DNA from: Phyllobacteriaceae bacterium
GTDB taxonomy: Bacteria > Pseudomonadota > Alphaproteobacteria > Rhizobiales > Rhizobiaceae
DNA: 8,963 bases
NCBI GenBank assembly: GCA_024645155.1
Contig: JAHEGF010000131.1
Span: 1-8,963 of the forward strand
Direction: 5' to 3'
In this document: positions 1 to 6,759 of the stretch, piece after piece
How the letters are laid out: every line of letters starts with the position of its first letter
Numbering within the stretch: the stretch's first letter is position 1
Program-made: the position numbers and the translations under genes
Notes under the pieces: generated by a model
The model's database searches: none
Told to the model about the DNA's origin: nothing
The model's input: only the letters and a program-made list of their open reading frames with translations

Positions 1-21
1 ACAGGCATCCGGGCCTGCTAA

Positions 22-37
22 TTTGATGGATATCAAA
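22..37. promoter_or_regulatory. Perfect FNR/FixK/Anr-type box
   Basis: The sequence TTTGAT-GGAT-ATCAAA is a perfect inverted repeat with 6-base arms and a 4-base centre. Its core, TTGAT-N4-ATCAA, equals the FNR/FixK/Anr consensus for oxygen-responsive CRP-family regulators. No gene inside the window is well placed to use it: the nearest genes are on the minus strand ending at 197 and on the plus strand starting at 808. The most likely target is a minus-strand gene whose start lies beyond the left edge. The match is seen directly; occupation by FNR, FnrL or FixK is inferred. Confidence 0.6.
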
Positions 38-196
38 AAACAGGAGTTTTTACCAGCTGGTGCCAACGGGAAAAAGGGCAGACACCACCGTTTCGCTTCC
101 TGTTGAAGACTGATGGAACTCCATACAAAGGCCCAAAGGAACCGGGACGAAACCGGAGATCGCGACCGTCAGGCGAGACTATGCCGGAACTTTCTA

Positions 197-520
197 TCAG
201 CTTTCGTTAGCTTTGCGCAGCCGCTTTATCAGCGCCCGGATCAGCGTGATTGCCTCCTCCGGCGTGTTGCGGATTGCTTCCAGCAATTCATCCTCGGAGT
301 AGGCTGCACAAACCGTGTACTCTTTTGCCATAACGGTTGCCGAGCGCGGGCGCGGGTCAACCAGTCCCATTTCGCCAAAAACTTCGCCCGGCTTCAAGAC
401 GGTACTGTGGCCTTTGGGCAATCGCACTTCTACACTGCCCGACACGATCAAATACGCGTAGTCGCTGGGATCTCCAGACCGGAAAATGACATCTCCCTCT
501 TGAAATACGCTGCGTTGCAT
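197..520 (-). CDS. Stand-alone cyclic-nucleotide-binding-domain protein
   Basis: This 107-residue protein is little more than one cyclic-nucleotide-binding (CRP-like) beta-roll. Residues 6-35 contain the usual F-x-x-G-D-x-I-F, S-G-D and Y-L-I-x-S-G-S-V-E-V strands. Residues 48-63 form the phosphate-binding cassette, FGEMGLVDPRPRSATV, with Glu50, Arg59 and Ser60 in the places that hold cAMP ribose and phosphate in CRP. The C-terminal helix (about 76-105) ends in a basic stretch, and there is no helix-turn-helix or any attached enzymatic domain. The start at 520 is preceded by GGGGAG (534-529) eight bases upstream. The gene is divergent from the fasciclin gene. It may be a small cNMP sensor or a regulatory subunit acting in trans; its partner is unknown. 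The domain call is firm, the ligand and role are not. Confidence 0.85.
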   Translation of the reverse strand: MQRSVFQEGDVIFRSGDPSDYAYLIVSGSVEVRLPKGHSTVLKPGEVFGEMGLVDPRPRSATVMAKEYTVCAAYSEDELLEAIRNTPEEAITLIRALIKRLRKANES

Positions 521-742
521 AGGTCGTGCTCCCCGGAAATATGCAGTGATCCGATAATGATAGCATGTTCGGGCGGCAAGATACCTTCAAAGTATGGTTT
601 GCCTGTTTCGGTGCATTTCCCGGATCGGGCGGGCATTTCCTTTGGCGAGATCGGCTCCTCACAGAGCACCAATCGTCCAGTCCGTTACGGTTCGGTTTTC
701 AGGATTAAACTTTTCGTGATCGCCGGCGAGCGCTGATTAGTG

Positions 743-757
743 AACCGCAGGGCGGTT
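743..757. repeat. Short perfect inverted repeat upstream of the fasciclin gene
   Basis: AACCGC-AGG-GCGGTT forms 6-base perfect arms around a 3-base centre. It lies about 50 bases upstream of the fasciclin start, inside the 287-base intergenic region (521-807) that separates two divergent genes. It could be an operator or a hairpin in the 5' untranslated region. There is no T-run after it, so it is not an obvious terminator. I saw no other convincing promoter element in this intergenic stretch. Confidence 0.35.
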
Positions 758-807
758 GGCCACGTAACCCAAGCCTTAAGTATCCAACCCCCAACAGGAG
801 AGAACAC

Positions 808-1281
808 ATGAAACTCATCAAACTTGCTGCTGCAGCTGTTGTAGCCACCGGTATGTCTGTTGCAGCACACGCTGCCGATATAGTCGACACAGCCAAATCG
901 GCTGGTTCCTTTAACACATTGCTCGCCGCCGCAACGGCAGCTGGCCTCGTCGACACGCTCAAAGGCCCCGGGCCGCTAACAGTGTTCGCGCCCACCGATG
1001 ATGCGTTCGCTGCGTTGCCTGCCGGCACCGTCGAAGACTTGCTCAAGCCGGAAAACAAGGACAAGCTGACGTCAATCCTGACCTATCACGTTGTTGCGGG
1101 CAAGGTGATGTCCGGTGACCTGACAGACGGCATGATGGCAAAGACCGCTGAAGGCAATGAAGTCAAAATCGGCCTGTCGGGCGGTCCAATGGTCAATGAC
1201 GCAAACATCGTCAGCGCTGACATAGCGGCAGACAACGGTGTAATTCACGTTATCGACAAGGTTCTCATTCCCGCCATGTAG
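808..1281 (+). CDS. Secreted fasciclin (FAS1) domain protein
   Basis: The 157-residue product has a Sec signal peptide (K2 and K5, a hydrophobic Ala/Val core, predicted cut after A20-H21-A22) followed by one FAS1 domain that fills the rest. The H1 motif TVFAPTDDAFAALP is at 58-71, the central YH pair at 93-94 (LTYHVVAG), and the H2 motif GVIHVIDKVLIP at 144-155. Single-domain secreted FAS1 proteins of this size are common in alphaproteobacteria (MPB70-like) and are linked to adhesion or envelope interactions; the exact role is usually unknown. The start is set by AGGAG at 796-800, seven bases before the ATG. It stands alone on the plus strand and converges with the carnitine operon, with no clear terminator in the 95 bases between them. 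Confidence 0.92.
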   Translation: MKLIKLAAAAVVATGMSVAAHAADIVDTAKSAGSFNTLLAAATAAGLVDTLKGPGPLTVFAPTDDAFAALPAGTVEDLLKPENKDKLTSILTYHVVAGKVMSGDLTDGMMAKTAEGNEVKIGLSGGPMVNDANIVSADIAADNGVIHVIDKVLIPAM

Positions 1282-1376
1282 TACGGCAGTTTCAGGGTGC
1301 GGGTGCAAACGGCATGCGCATCCTGATACGCTACGGCATTTGAACGGCTGAATGATGAGGCCCTGCCCGAAGCAAC

Positions 1377-2159
1377 CTATCGGCCTTTCCACACCGGTTT
1401 TCGCTTCTCGGCAAAGGCGAGGGCGCCTTCCAGATTGTCTTCTGAACCATATAGAACGTCGACAGTTCTCAATTGCCGTTTGCTTATGCGGTTCAGCATA
1501 TCCTGGAACCGCGTATCTTCGGCATCGCGAACGATCTCCTTGATGGCCGCATAGACCAGCGATGGACCGGAAGCCAAAAGACGCGCCATCTCCCAGGCAT
1601 TGTGACGCAGGTCGGCGGCTGGCCAGATATGGTTGACCAGGCCCCAGCGATGGGCTTCTTCGGCATCAATCCAGCGCCCGGTCAGCAGCATTTCCATCGC
1701 AATATGATAGGGGATTCGTTTCGGCAGCTTGATTGAGGCGGCATCGGCAACGGTTCCAGATGTGATTTCCGGCAAGGCAAATCTTGCGTGCCCGGCAGCC
1801 AGAATGATATCGGCTGACAATGCCAGTTCCAGACCGCCACCGCAGCAGATGCCATTTACTGCGGCGATTACCGGCTTGTTGAAATTGCCCAATTCCTGCA
1901 GCCCGCCGAAACCACCGACGCCGTAATCGCCATCGACGGCGTCGCCATCAGCCGCAGCTTTCAGATCCCAGCCCGGACAGAAAAATTTCTCACCGGCGCC
2001 GGTAATGATGGCGACTCGCATTTTCGGGTCATCACGGAACTCGGCAAAGATTTCACCCAGTATGCGGCTTGTCGCAAGATCGATCGAATTTGCCGCTGGG
2101 CGGTTCAGCGTAACTTCCAGTATGCCGCTTTCACGTTTGGTAAGTACTGGTTCGGTCAT
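1377..2159 (-). CDS. caiD: CaiD-like crotonobetainyl-CoA hydratase (enoyl-CoA hydratase family)
   Basis: This 260-residue crotonase closely resembles E. coli CaiD as I recall it, in length and in stretches such as FRDDPKMRVAIITGAGEKFF (41-60), GWDLKAAA (63-70), NKPVIAAVNG (94-103) and LAFAEKRKPVWKGR at the C-terminus. Both catalytic glutamates of the family are present: Glu111 in GGGLELAL and Glu131 in FALPEI. The expected reaction is reversible hydration of crotonobetainyl-CoA to L-carnitinyl-CoA in the cytoplasm. The loop after Glu131 is unusual: GTVADAAS replaces the common G-[IV]-x-P-D-x-G-G. The reading frame is open 60 bases further upstream, but the ATG at 2159 forms an ATGA overlap with the stop of the ligase gene and begins the CaiD-like homology, so it is preferred. 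It is the last gene of the operon; no T-rich hairpin follows. Confidence 0.88.
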   Translation of the reverse strand: MTEPVLTKRESGILEVTLNRPAANSIDLATSRILGEIFAEFRDDPKMRVAIITGAGEKFFCPGWDLKAAADGDAVDGDYGVGGFGGLQELGNFNKPVIAAVNGICCGGGLELALSADIILAAGHARFALPEITSGTVADAASIKLPKRIPYHIAMEMLLTGRWIDAEEAHRWGLVNHIWPAADLRHNAWEMARLLASGPSLVYAAIKEIVRDAEDTRFQDMLNRISKRQLRTVDVLYGSEDNLEGALAFAEKRKPVWKGR

Positions 2160-4180
2160 TGTGCTTTCCGTCCTTTCACGATGAGCGCATCCGCCGCAAT
2201 CGCATTGTCTCGCGTGCAAATCAGCGGGTTTATTTCGACTTCCGCGATTTTGCCGGCATTGTCGAAAACGTAGCGCTGAACGGCCATGATGGCTTTGACA
2301 ATGGCCGCCCAGTCGGCGGCGGATTTGCCGCGGAAACCATTCAGCAAGGCGCTGATTTTCAGGCGCGACAAGGCATTTTCGATTTCTGCTTCAGAAGAAG
2401 GCAGTAGCAGGTGTTGCCGGTCGTCGAACAACTCCGTCATCACGCCTCCTGCCGCCACGGTCATAACGTAGCCTGTCTGCGGGTCATGGATAACACCGAC
2501 CAGCAGCTCTGCAATTGGGTCCTCGATCAACTCTTCGACAAGAAATGCAGACGACGCCATTGCGCTGGCTGCCATTGTTGCGTCATCGGCATTGGCAATG
2601 CCGATCGCCACATTGCCCCCTTCGGATTTATGGGTAATGCCTTCACCCTTTATCACTACCGGATAACCGATCATTCCAGCCACTTCGGCCACACGGTCCT
2701 CACTTGTTGCACGCAAGAAACTCGGAACGGGAACGCCATATTCACCAAGGACCGTTTTGGCATTGAATTCGCTCAAAACATCGGTTTCCAACGGCGCTGT
2801 TGCGAGCAAGACCGGTTCGCCGGGTTCATGGTTGGGTGATCCGGCGGCAGCAATAGCCGCACATGCATGATCAAAATCGCACAGCGGCGCAATTCCGTTT
2901 GCGATACATCGTTCGGCGATCTCTTCAGGCATGTTTTCCGGCAACGAGGCCACGACCGCAAAACGCTTGCCGGTTATCGCGGACGCCTGGTCGATTGCAT
3001 CAAGCGCAATGAGCCAGTCCGCAGGGTCACCTCTGGGAAAATCCAGAGCGATTATTGTCAGGTCGGTCTGTGGTCCCGAAAGTGTCGCGAAAACATCGGC
3101 CATGGCCGCTCGATCGCGCCAGATACCGGTGTGATAGTCAAGCGGGTTGGCGAGGTGCACGACCGGCGCCAGCCGCGATCTGAGCCGTTGTTTTTGTGCA
3201 TCCGTCAACGCGGAAAAGATCAATCCGTTCGCCTCCGCCGTGTCTGCAATCAACGCCGCTTCGCCGCCCGAGCAGCTCAGTGACGCAATGCGATTGCCCG
3301 GCAGGCGTCCGTGGACATGAAACAGTTTCAATACTTCCAGGAATACGGCAATTGAGTGCGTCCGGGCGATGCCAAGCCGGCGCATCAAGGCGTCTGCACC
3401 GGCTTCGGTTCCGGCTATTGATGCCGTATGCGATACGGTTGCAGCGCGCGCATGATCGGATCGCCCGACCTTCAACGCGGCTATGGGTTTTCCGAGTTCC
3501 GATGCGCGCTTTCCGAGCGCCTCAAACGAGCGGATATCGGTGAAGCTCTCGATATACAGGCCAAGCGCAGTCACGCGCGGATCTTCGATCAGTGCGAGGC
3601 CGATATCGGCCAGACCCTGCTGCAGCTGATTGCCGACCGTTACTGTGTATGCGATGGGAAGGCCACGCCTCTGCATCGTCATGTTGAGTGCGATATTGGA
3701 CGATTGGGCAATGATCGCGACGCCGGATGAAACCGTCTGCAATCCATGCTGGTCAGGCCAAAGCGATACATTGTCGAGCGCATTTAATATGCCATAGCAA
3801 TTCGGACCGAGGATCGGAAAATCTCTGGCTGCTTCCAGAAGTTGAACATTCAGTTCCTGACCATCTTCGGCTTCCTTGAATCCGCTGGCAAAACAGACGG
3901 CTCCGCCCGCATTCATATCTCGAAGCTCGGTGACCATCTCAATGGTTGCTTTCCGGTTGACCCCGATGAAAGCAGCATCGGGGGCGTACGGCAACGCGCT
4001 CAGCGCCGGATAGGCCCTGACGCCCGCAACCAGTTCCCGTGTCGGATGGACTGGCAAGATCGTCCCTTCAAATCCGGTCTTTTGGCATTGTTCAACGACC
4101 GCACAGCACCATGCGCCGCCGCCGATAACGGCAATGGATTTCGGACGGAAAAGGCGCTCCAGCGAACGCATCGTCGTCAT
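2156..4180 (-). CDS. NDP-forming acyl-CoA ligase, single chain; probable gamma-butyrobetaine/crotonobetaine-CoA ligase
   Basis: The 674-residue protein has the alpha-plus-beta fused layout of ADP-forming acyl-CoA synthetases. It starts with a CoA-binding Rossmann domain (about 8-135; SIAVIGGG at 15-22, ILGPNCYG at 123-130). Next come the succinyl-CoA-ligase-like domains (about 150-450), with VSHTASIAG at 249-257 supplying the conserved His251 expected to be phosphorylated. Last is an ATP-grasp domain (about 465-674; YPVVIKGEGITHKSEGG at 506-522, EINPL at 649-653). The family makes acyl-CoA from acid, CoA and NTP with release of NDP and phosphate, reversibly. Placed between an acyl-CoA dehydrogenase and a CaiD homologue, it probably activates gamma-butyrobetaine or crotonobetaine, the job done in E. 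coli by AMP-forming CaiC and the transferase CaiB. The substrate is inferred only. Start and stop both form 4-nt ATGA overlaps with the neighbours; an in-frame ATG three codons later is also possible. Confidence 0.85.
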   Translation of the reverse strand: MTTMRSLERLFRPKSIAVIGGGAWCCAVVEQCQKTGFEGTILPVHPTRELVAGVRAYPALSALPYAPDAAFIGVNRKATIEMVTELRDMNAGGAVCFASGFKEAEDGQELNVQLLEAARDFPILGPNCYGILNALDNVSLWPDQHGLQTVSSGVAIIAQSSNIALNMTMQRRGLPIAYTVTVGNQLQQGLADIGLALIEDPRVTALGLYIESFTDIRSFEALGKRASELGKPIAALKVGRSDHARAATVSHTASIAGTEAGADALMRRLGIARTHSIAVFLEVLKLFHVHGRLPGNRIASLSCSGGEAALIADTAEANGLIFSALTDAQKQRLRSRLAPVVHLANPLDYHTGIWRDRAAMADVFATLSGPQTDLTIIALDFPRGDPADWLIALDAIDQASAITGKRFAVVASLPENMPEEIAERCIANGIAPLCDFDHACAAIAAAGSPNHEPGEPVLLATAPLETDVLSEFNAKTVLGEYGVPVPSFLRATSEDRVAEVAGMIGYPVVIKGEGITHKSEGGNVAIGIANADDATMAASAMASSAFLVEELIEDPIAELLVGVIHDPQTGYVMTVAAGGVMTELFDDRQHLLLPSSEAEIENALSRLKISALLNGFRGKSAADWAAIVKAIMAVQRYVFDNAGKIAEVEINPLICTRDNAIAADALIVKGRKAQ

Positions 4181-5337
4181 GCCCCGAGCGGTCGTAGCAG
4201 GTCGCGGCTGATGATGTGGCGCTGTATTTCAGATGTGCCGTCCCAAATCCGCTCGACACGTGCGTCGCGCCAAAAGCGCTCGACAGGGAAATCGGACATC
4301 AGGCCCATTCCGCCAAATATCTGCAACGTTATATCGGTGACCCGGGCCAGCATTTCGGATGCGTAGAGTTTGGCGCTGGAAATTTCGCGATTGGCCTGCA
4401 TCCCTTGATCAAGCCTCCAGGCAGCCGAAACTGTCAGCCAGTCGGCAGCATCTATTTCAGTGATCATGTCAGCCAGTTGAAAGCCGACGCCTTGAAACTT
4501 GCCGATCGGCTGGCCGAACTGTTTGCGATCGGCAGCATAGTTCAAGGCCAGATCAAAGCATCGCCGCGCCCTCCCGACACACATGGCAGCCACGGTGAGG
4601 CGCGTTGCGTAGAGCCACTCATTCATCACGGCAAAGCCGCCGTCAACGTCGCCCAGCACCCGACTTTCCGGAAGACGGCAATCATCGAATTCGAGGATCA
4701 TGTTTTTGTACCCGCGATGCGAGACCGAGTGATAGCCGTCACGGATCGTAAATCCCTTCGTGCCGCGATCCACCAGAAATGTGGTGATCCTTTTCTTTGG
4801 TCCGTGAACCGTGGCGTCTTCACCGGTAGCGGCAAAAACGATAACGAAGTCTGCATGTTCGGCCCCGGAAATGAAGTGTTTGGTTCCGTTGATTACCCAA
4901 TCATTGCCGTCACGCCTGGCGGCACATTTCATGCCGCGCACATCCGAGCCTGCATCCGGCTCTGTCATTGCAAGCGCATCCATCTTTTCTCCGTGAACGG
5001 CAGGCAGGAGGTATCGTTCGATCTGCTCGTCCCTGCAGGCCATCAGGATGTTCTGAGGGCGCCCGAAGAAATGGGTCAGGGCCATCGAGCCGCGTCCTAG
5101 TTCGCGTTCAACGAGCGTGAAATCTAGATGGGAAAGCCCTGCGCCGCCGACGCTTTCGGGAAAATTGCACGCGTAGAAGCCGAGTTCTTTCGTTCGGTTT
5201 TTGATTGTTTCCGCGAGATCCTCCGGTACTTTTCCCGTGCGTTCAACCGCGTCCTCGAACGGAATGATTTCCTTTTCAACAAAACGCCTAACTGTCGAAA
5301 CGATCATTTCCTGTTCCTGGCTGAGGCCAAAATCCAT
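4177..5337 (-). CDS. Acyl-CoA dehydrogenase, probable gamma-butyrobetainyl-CoA dehydrogenase
   Basis: A full-length 386-residue FAD-dependent acyl-CoA dehydrogenase. Seen in order: the N-terminal helical domain (1-115), the flavin-contact strand ALAMTEPDAGSDV (121-133) and VINGTKHFISGA (148-159), the middle beta domain, then DRKQFGQPIGKFQ (270-282), QIFGGMGL (339-346) and IWDGTSEIQRHIISR (364-378). The C-terminal site where most short- and medium-chain enzymes have the catalytic Glu (YEGT) is Asp366 here, and the alternative Glu position of isovaleryl-CoA dehydrogenase also lacks Glu (LYATR, 242-246). In this operon it most likely oxidises gamma-butyrobetainyl-CoA to crotonobetainyl-CoA; similarity to E. 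coli CaiA looks only general. The ATG is 3 bases after the previous stop, with AGAAGGGA inside the end of the upstream gene as ribosome site, and the stop overlaps the ligase start. The electron acceptor (ETF) is not in the window. Confidence 0.87.
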   Translation of the reverse strand: MDFGLSQEQEMIVSTVRRFVEKEIIPFEDAVERTGKVPEDLAETIKNRTKELGFYACNFPESVGGAGLSHLDFTLVERELGRGSMALTHFFGRPQNILMACRDEQIERYLLPAVHGEKMDALAMTEPDAGSDVRGMKCAARRDGNDWVINGTKHFISGAEHADFVIVFAATGEDATVHGPKKRITTFLVDRGTKGFTIRDGYHSVSHRGYKNMILEFDDCRLPESRVLGDVDGGFAVMNEWLYATRLTVAAMCVGRARRCFDLALNYAADRKQFGQPIGKFQGVGFQLADMITEIDAADWLTVSAAWRLDQGMQANREISSAKLYASEMLARVTDITLQIFGGMGLMSDFPVERFWRDARVERIWDGTSEIQRHIISRDLLRPLGA

Positions 5338-5340
5338 GGT

Positions 5341-6759
5341 TTACATCCCTTCTGGTAGCGGCAGTTTGCTCTGCGCTTCGTGCACCTCTGCGAGCCGTTG
5401 CAGGAAATTTGGCGCGGGCGTTGTTGAACGCCGCGTCTTGAGATCCACATGGATCAGCAACTGGTCGCAGGTCGCAAGCAAACCGCCATCCCGGCGGAGC
5501 AACTGATGATACAGGCGGAGCTTCTTGCCCTCAGCCAGACGGACTTGAGTGGTCGCCCTTATTGTCTCGCCAGCACGTATTTCATCGACAAAACGGATGG
5601 TGTTCTCGACGGTAAAATAGCTTTTCCCGGATTTGACGTAGTCTTCATCGGCGCCGACTATAACCATGATCGCGTCCGCCGCATCGGAAAAAACCTGGCC
5701 GTACCGGCCCTCGTTCATGTGGCCATTATAGTCTGTCCAGTCGACCGGAACGACACGGCTGACAGTTGGTATCGGCTTGGAGATGTCGGCTGGATCGGGC
5801 AGTGCCATTCGCCTGTCATGGTCGCGAAGCAGTGCGCCGGCGCCCCAGCCACGCAACTTCAGGGCACGCATTATCGCAACCAGATTGTCGTCCCGTATGC
5901 GCTCCAGTTCGCGGATCGTGTGATTGCCCGACTGGGAATCGGACTGGATGGAGATTTTCTCGACCAGTTCATTGGTCAATTCTGGCACGTCCGTCAGTTT
6001 GGTCCACGGCCAGGCAAGGCACGGCCCGAATTGCTCGATAAAATGGCGCATTCCGGCTTCACCGCCGGCAATCCGGTAGGTTTCAAAAAGCCCCATCTGT
6101 GCCCAGCGCAGTCCAAAGCCGAAACGGATGACATCGTCGATCTCTTCGGTGGTCGCAATGTTGTCATTGACGAGCCACAATGCCTCGCGCCAGACAGCTT
6201 CGAGTAGCCGGTCGGCAACATGCGCGTCGATTTCCTTGCGTATAGCCAGCGGTTTCATGCCGAGCGCGGTTAGTAGCGTGCCAGCATGGGATATCGTTTC
6301 CGGATGCCCTACCAGTTCAACAACCGGCAGAAGATAGACCGGATTGAAAGGATGAGCGACAAAAATTTGCTCCGGACGGGCTGCCTCGAATTGCAATTGA
6401 GACGGCTTGAACCCCGATGTCGATGACCCAACCAGAGCTCCAGGCCGGCAATGGCGCTGTATTTCGGCCAGAACCCTGTGCTTGGTTTCCAGGATCTCGG
6501 GAACGCTTTCCTGTATCCAGTCAGCGTCGCTTACAGCACTCTCTATTCCCGCATGAAAGAAAAGTTGGCCTTCGGCTGGCATTTCAACATCGGCCAATGC
6601 TGGCAAGGATCGCCTTGCATTTTCCAAAACCTCGCCAATCTTGCGTTCAGCCTGCGGGTCCGGGTCGAAGATCGCCACGTCCCAGCCATTCAGCAGGAAC
6701 CGTGCCGCCCAACCGCCGCCGATGACGCCACCGCCGATTATCGCTGCTTTTCCCGTCAT
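5341..6759 (-). CDS. lcdH: L-carnitine 3-dehydrogenase fused to betainyl-CoA thioesterase
   Basis: A two-domain enzyme of 472 residues. Residues 1-320 are a 3-hydroxyacyl-CoA-dehydrogenase-like carnitine dehydrogenase. They include an NAD-binding GGGVIGGG loop (9-16), an acidic residue closing the second strand (FDPD, 31-34), SSTSGFKPSQ (112-121), and the catalytic-type HPFNP with His136 followed by Glu148. Residues 330-472 are a hotdog thioesterase of the 4-hydroxybenzoyl-CoA type, with WTDYNGHMNEGRY at 341-353 carrying the Asp343/His347/Asn349 signature. The first domain oxidises L-carnitine to 3-dehydrocarnitine with NAD+. The second is expected to hydrolyse betainyl-CoA, the product of the cleavage enzyme encoded just upstream, to glycine betaine. 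In Pseudomonas these are separate genes, cdhA and cdhB; the fusion is known from rhizobia. The start overlaps the upstream stop as ATGA and has AAGGG about seven bases before it. Confidence 0.93.
   Translation of the reverse strand: MTGKAAIIGGGVIGGGWAARFLLNGWDVAIFDPDPQAERKIGEVLENARRSLPALADVEMPAEGQLFFHAGIESAVSDADWIQESVPEILETKHRVLAEIQRHCRPGALVGSSTSGFKPSQLQFEAARPEQIFVAHPFNPVYLLPVVELVGHPETISHAGTLLTALGMKPLAIRKEIDAHVADRLLEAVWREALWLVNDNIATTEEIDDVIRFGFGLRWAQMGLFETYRIAGGEAGMRHFIEQFGPCLAWPWTKLTDVPELTNELVEKISIQSDSQSGNHTIRELERIRDDNLVAIMRALKLRGWGAGALLRDHDRRMALPDPADISKPIPTVSRVVPVDWTDYNGHMNEGRYGQVFSDAADAIMVIVGADEDYVKSGKSYFTVENTIRFVDEIRAGETIRATTQVRLAEGKKLRLYHQLLRRDGGLLATCDQLLIHVDLKTRRSTTPAPNFLQRLAEVHEAQSKLPLPEGM

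Noticed and set aside
448..672. 74-codon minus-strand open frame starting with TTG upstream of the cNMP-domain gene
   Set aside because: It overlaps the start of the cNMP-domain gene in another frame, matches no family I recognise, and relies on a TTG start without a clear ribosome site. It remains a faint possibility for a short upstream peptide.
113..736. 207-codon plus-strand open frame across the left end, downstream of the FNR-type box
   Set aside because: It runs antisense through the well-supported cNMP-binding-domain gene, has no recognisable domain, low-complexity Arg/Cys-rich composition typical of shadow frames, and only a weak ribosome site.
1282..1376. Possible bidirectional terminator between the fasciclin gene and the operon end
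   Set aside because: Only short palindromes such as ATGCGCAT (1314-1321) are present, with no GC-rich stem followed by a T-run on either strand.
2160..2219. Upstream extension of the hydratase frame by 20 codons
   Set aside because: It would overlap the 3' end of the ligase gene by 64 bases; the ATG at 2159 gives the ATGA overlap seen at the other junctions and matches the CaiD length.
4216..5100. 294-codon plus-strand open frame
   Set aside because: It lies wholly antisense to the acyl-CoA dehydrogenase, whose conserved motifs are continuous on the other strand; no family features are seen in the antisense product.
5449..6207. 252-codon plus-strand open frame
   Set aside because: It is antisense to the carnitine dehydrogenase-thioesterase fusion and shows no domain signature.
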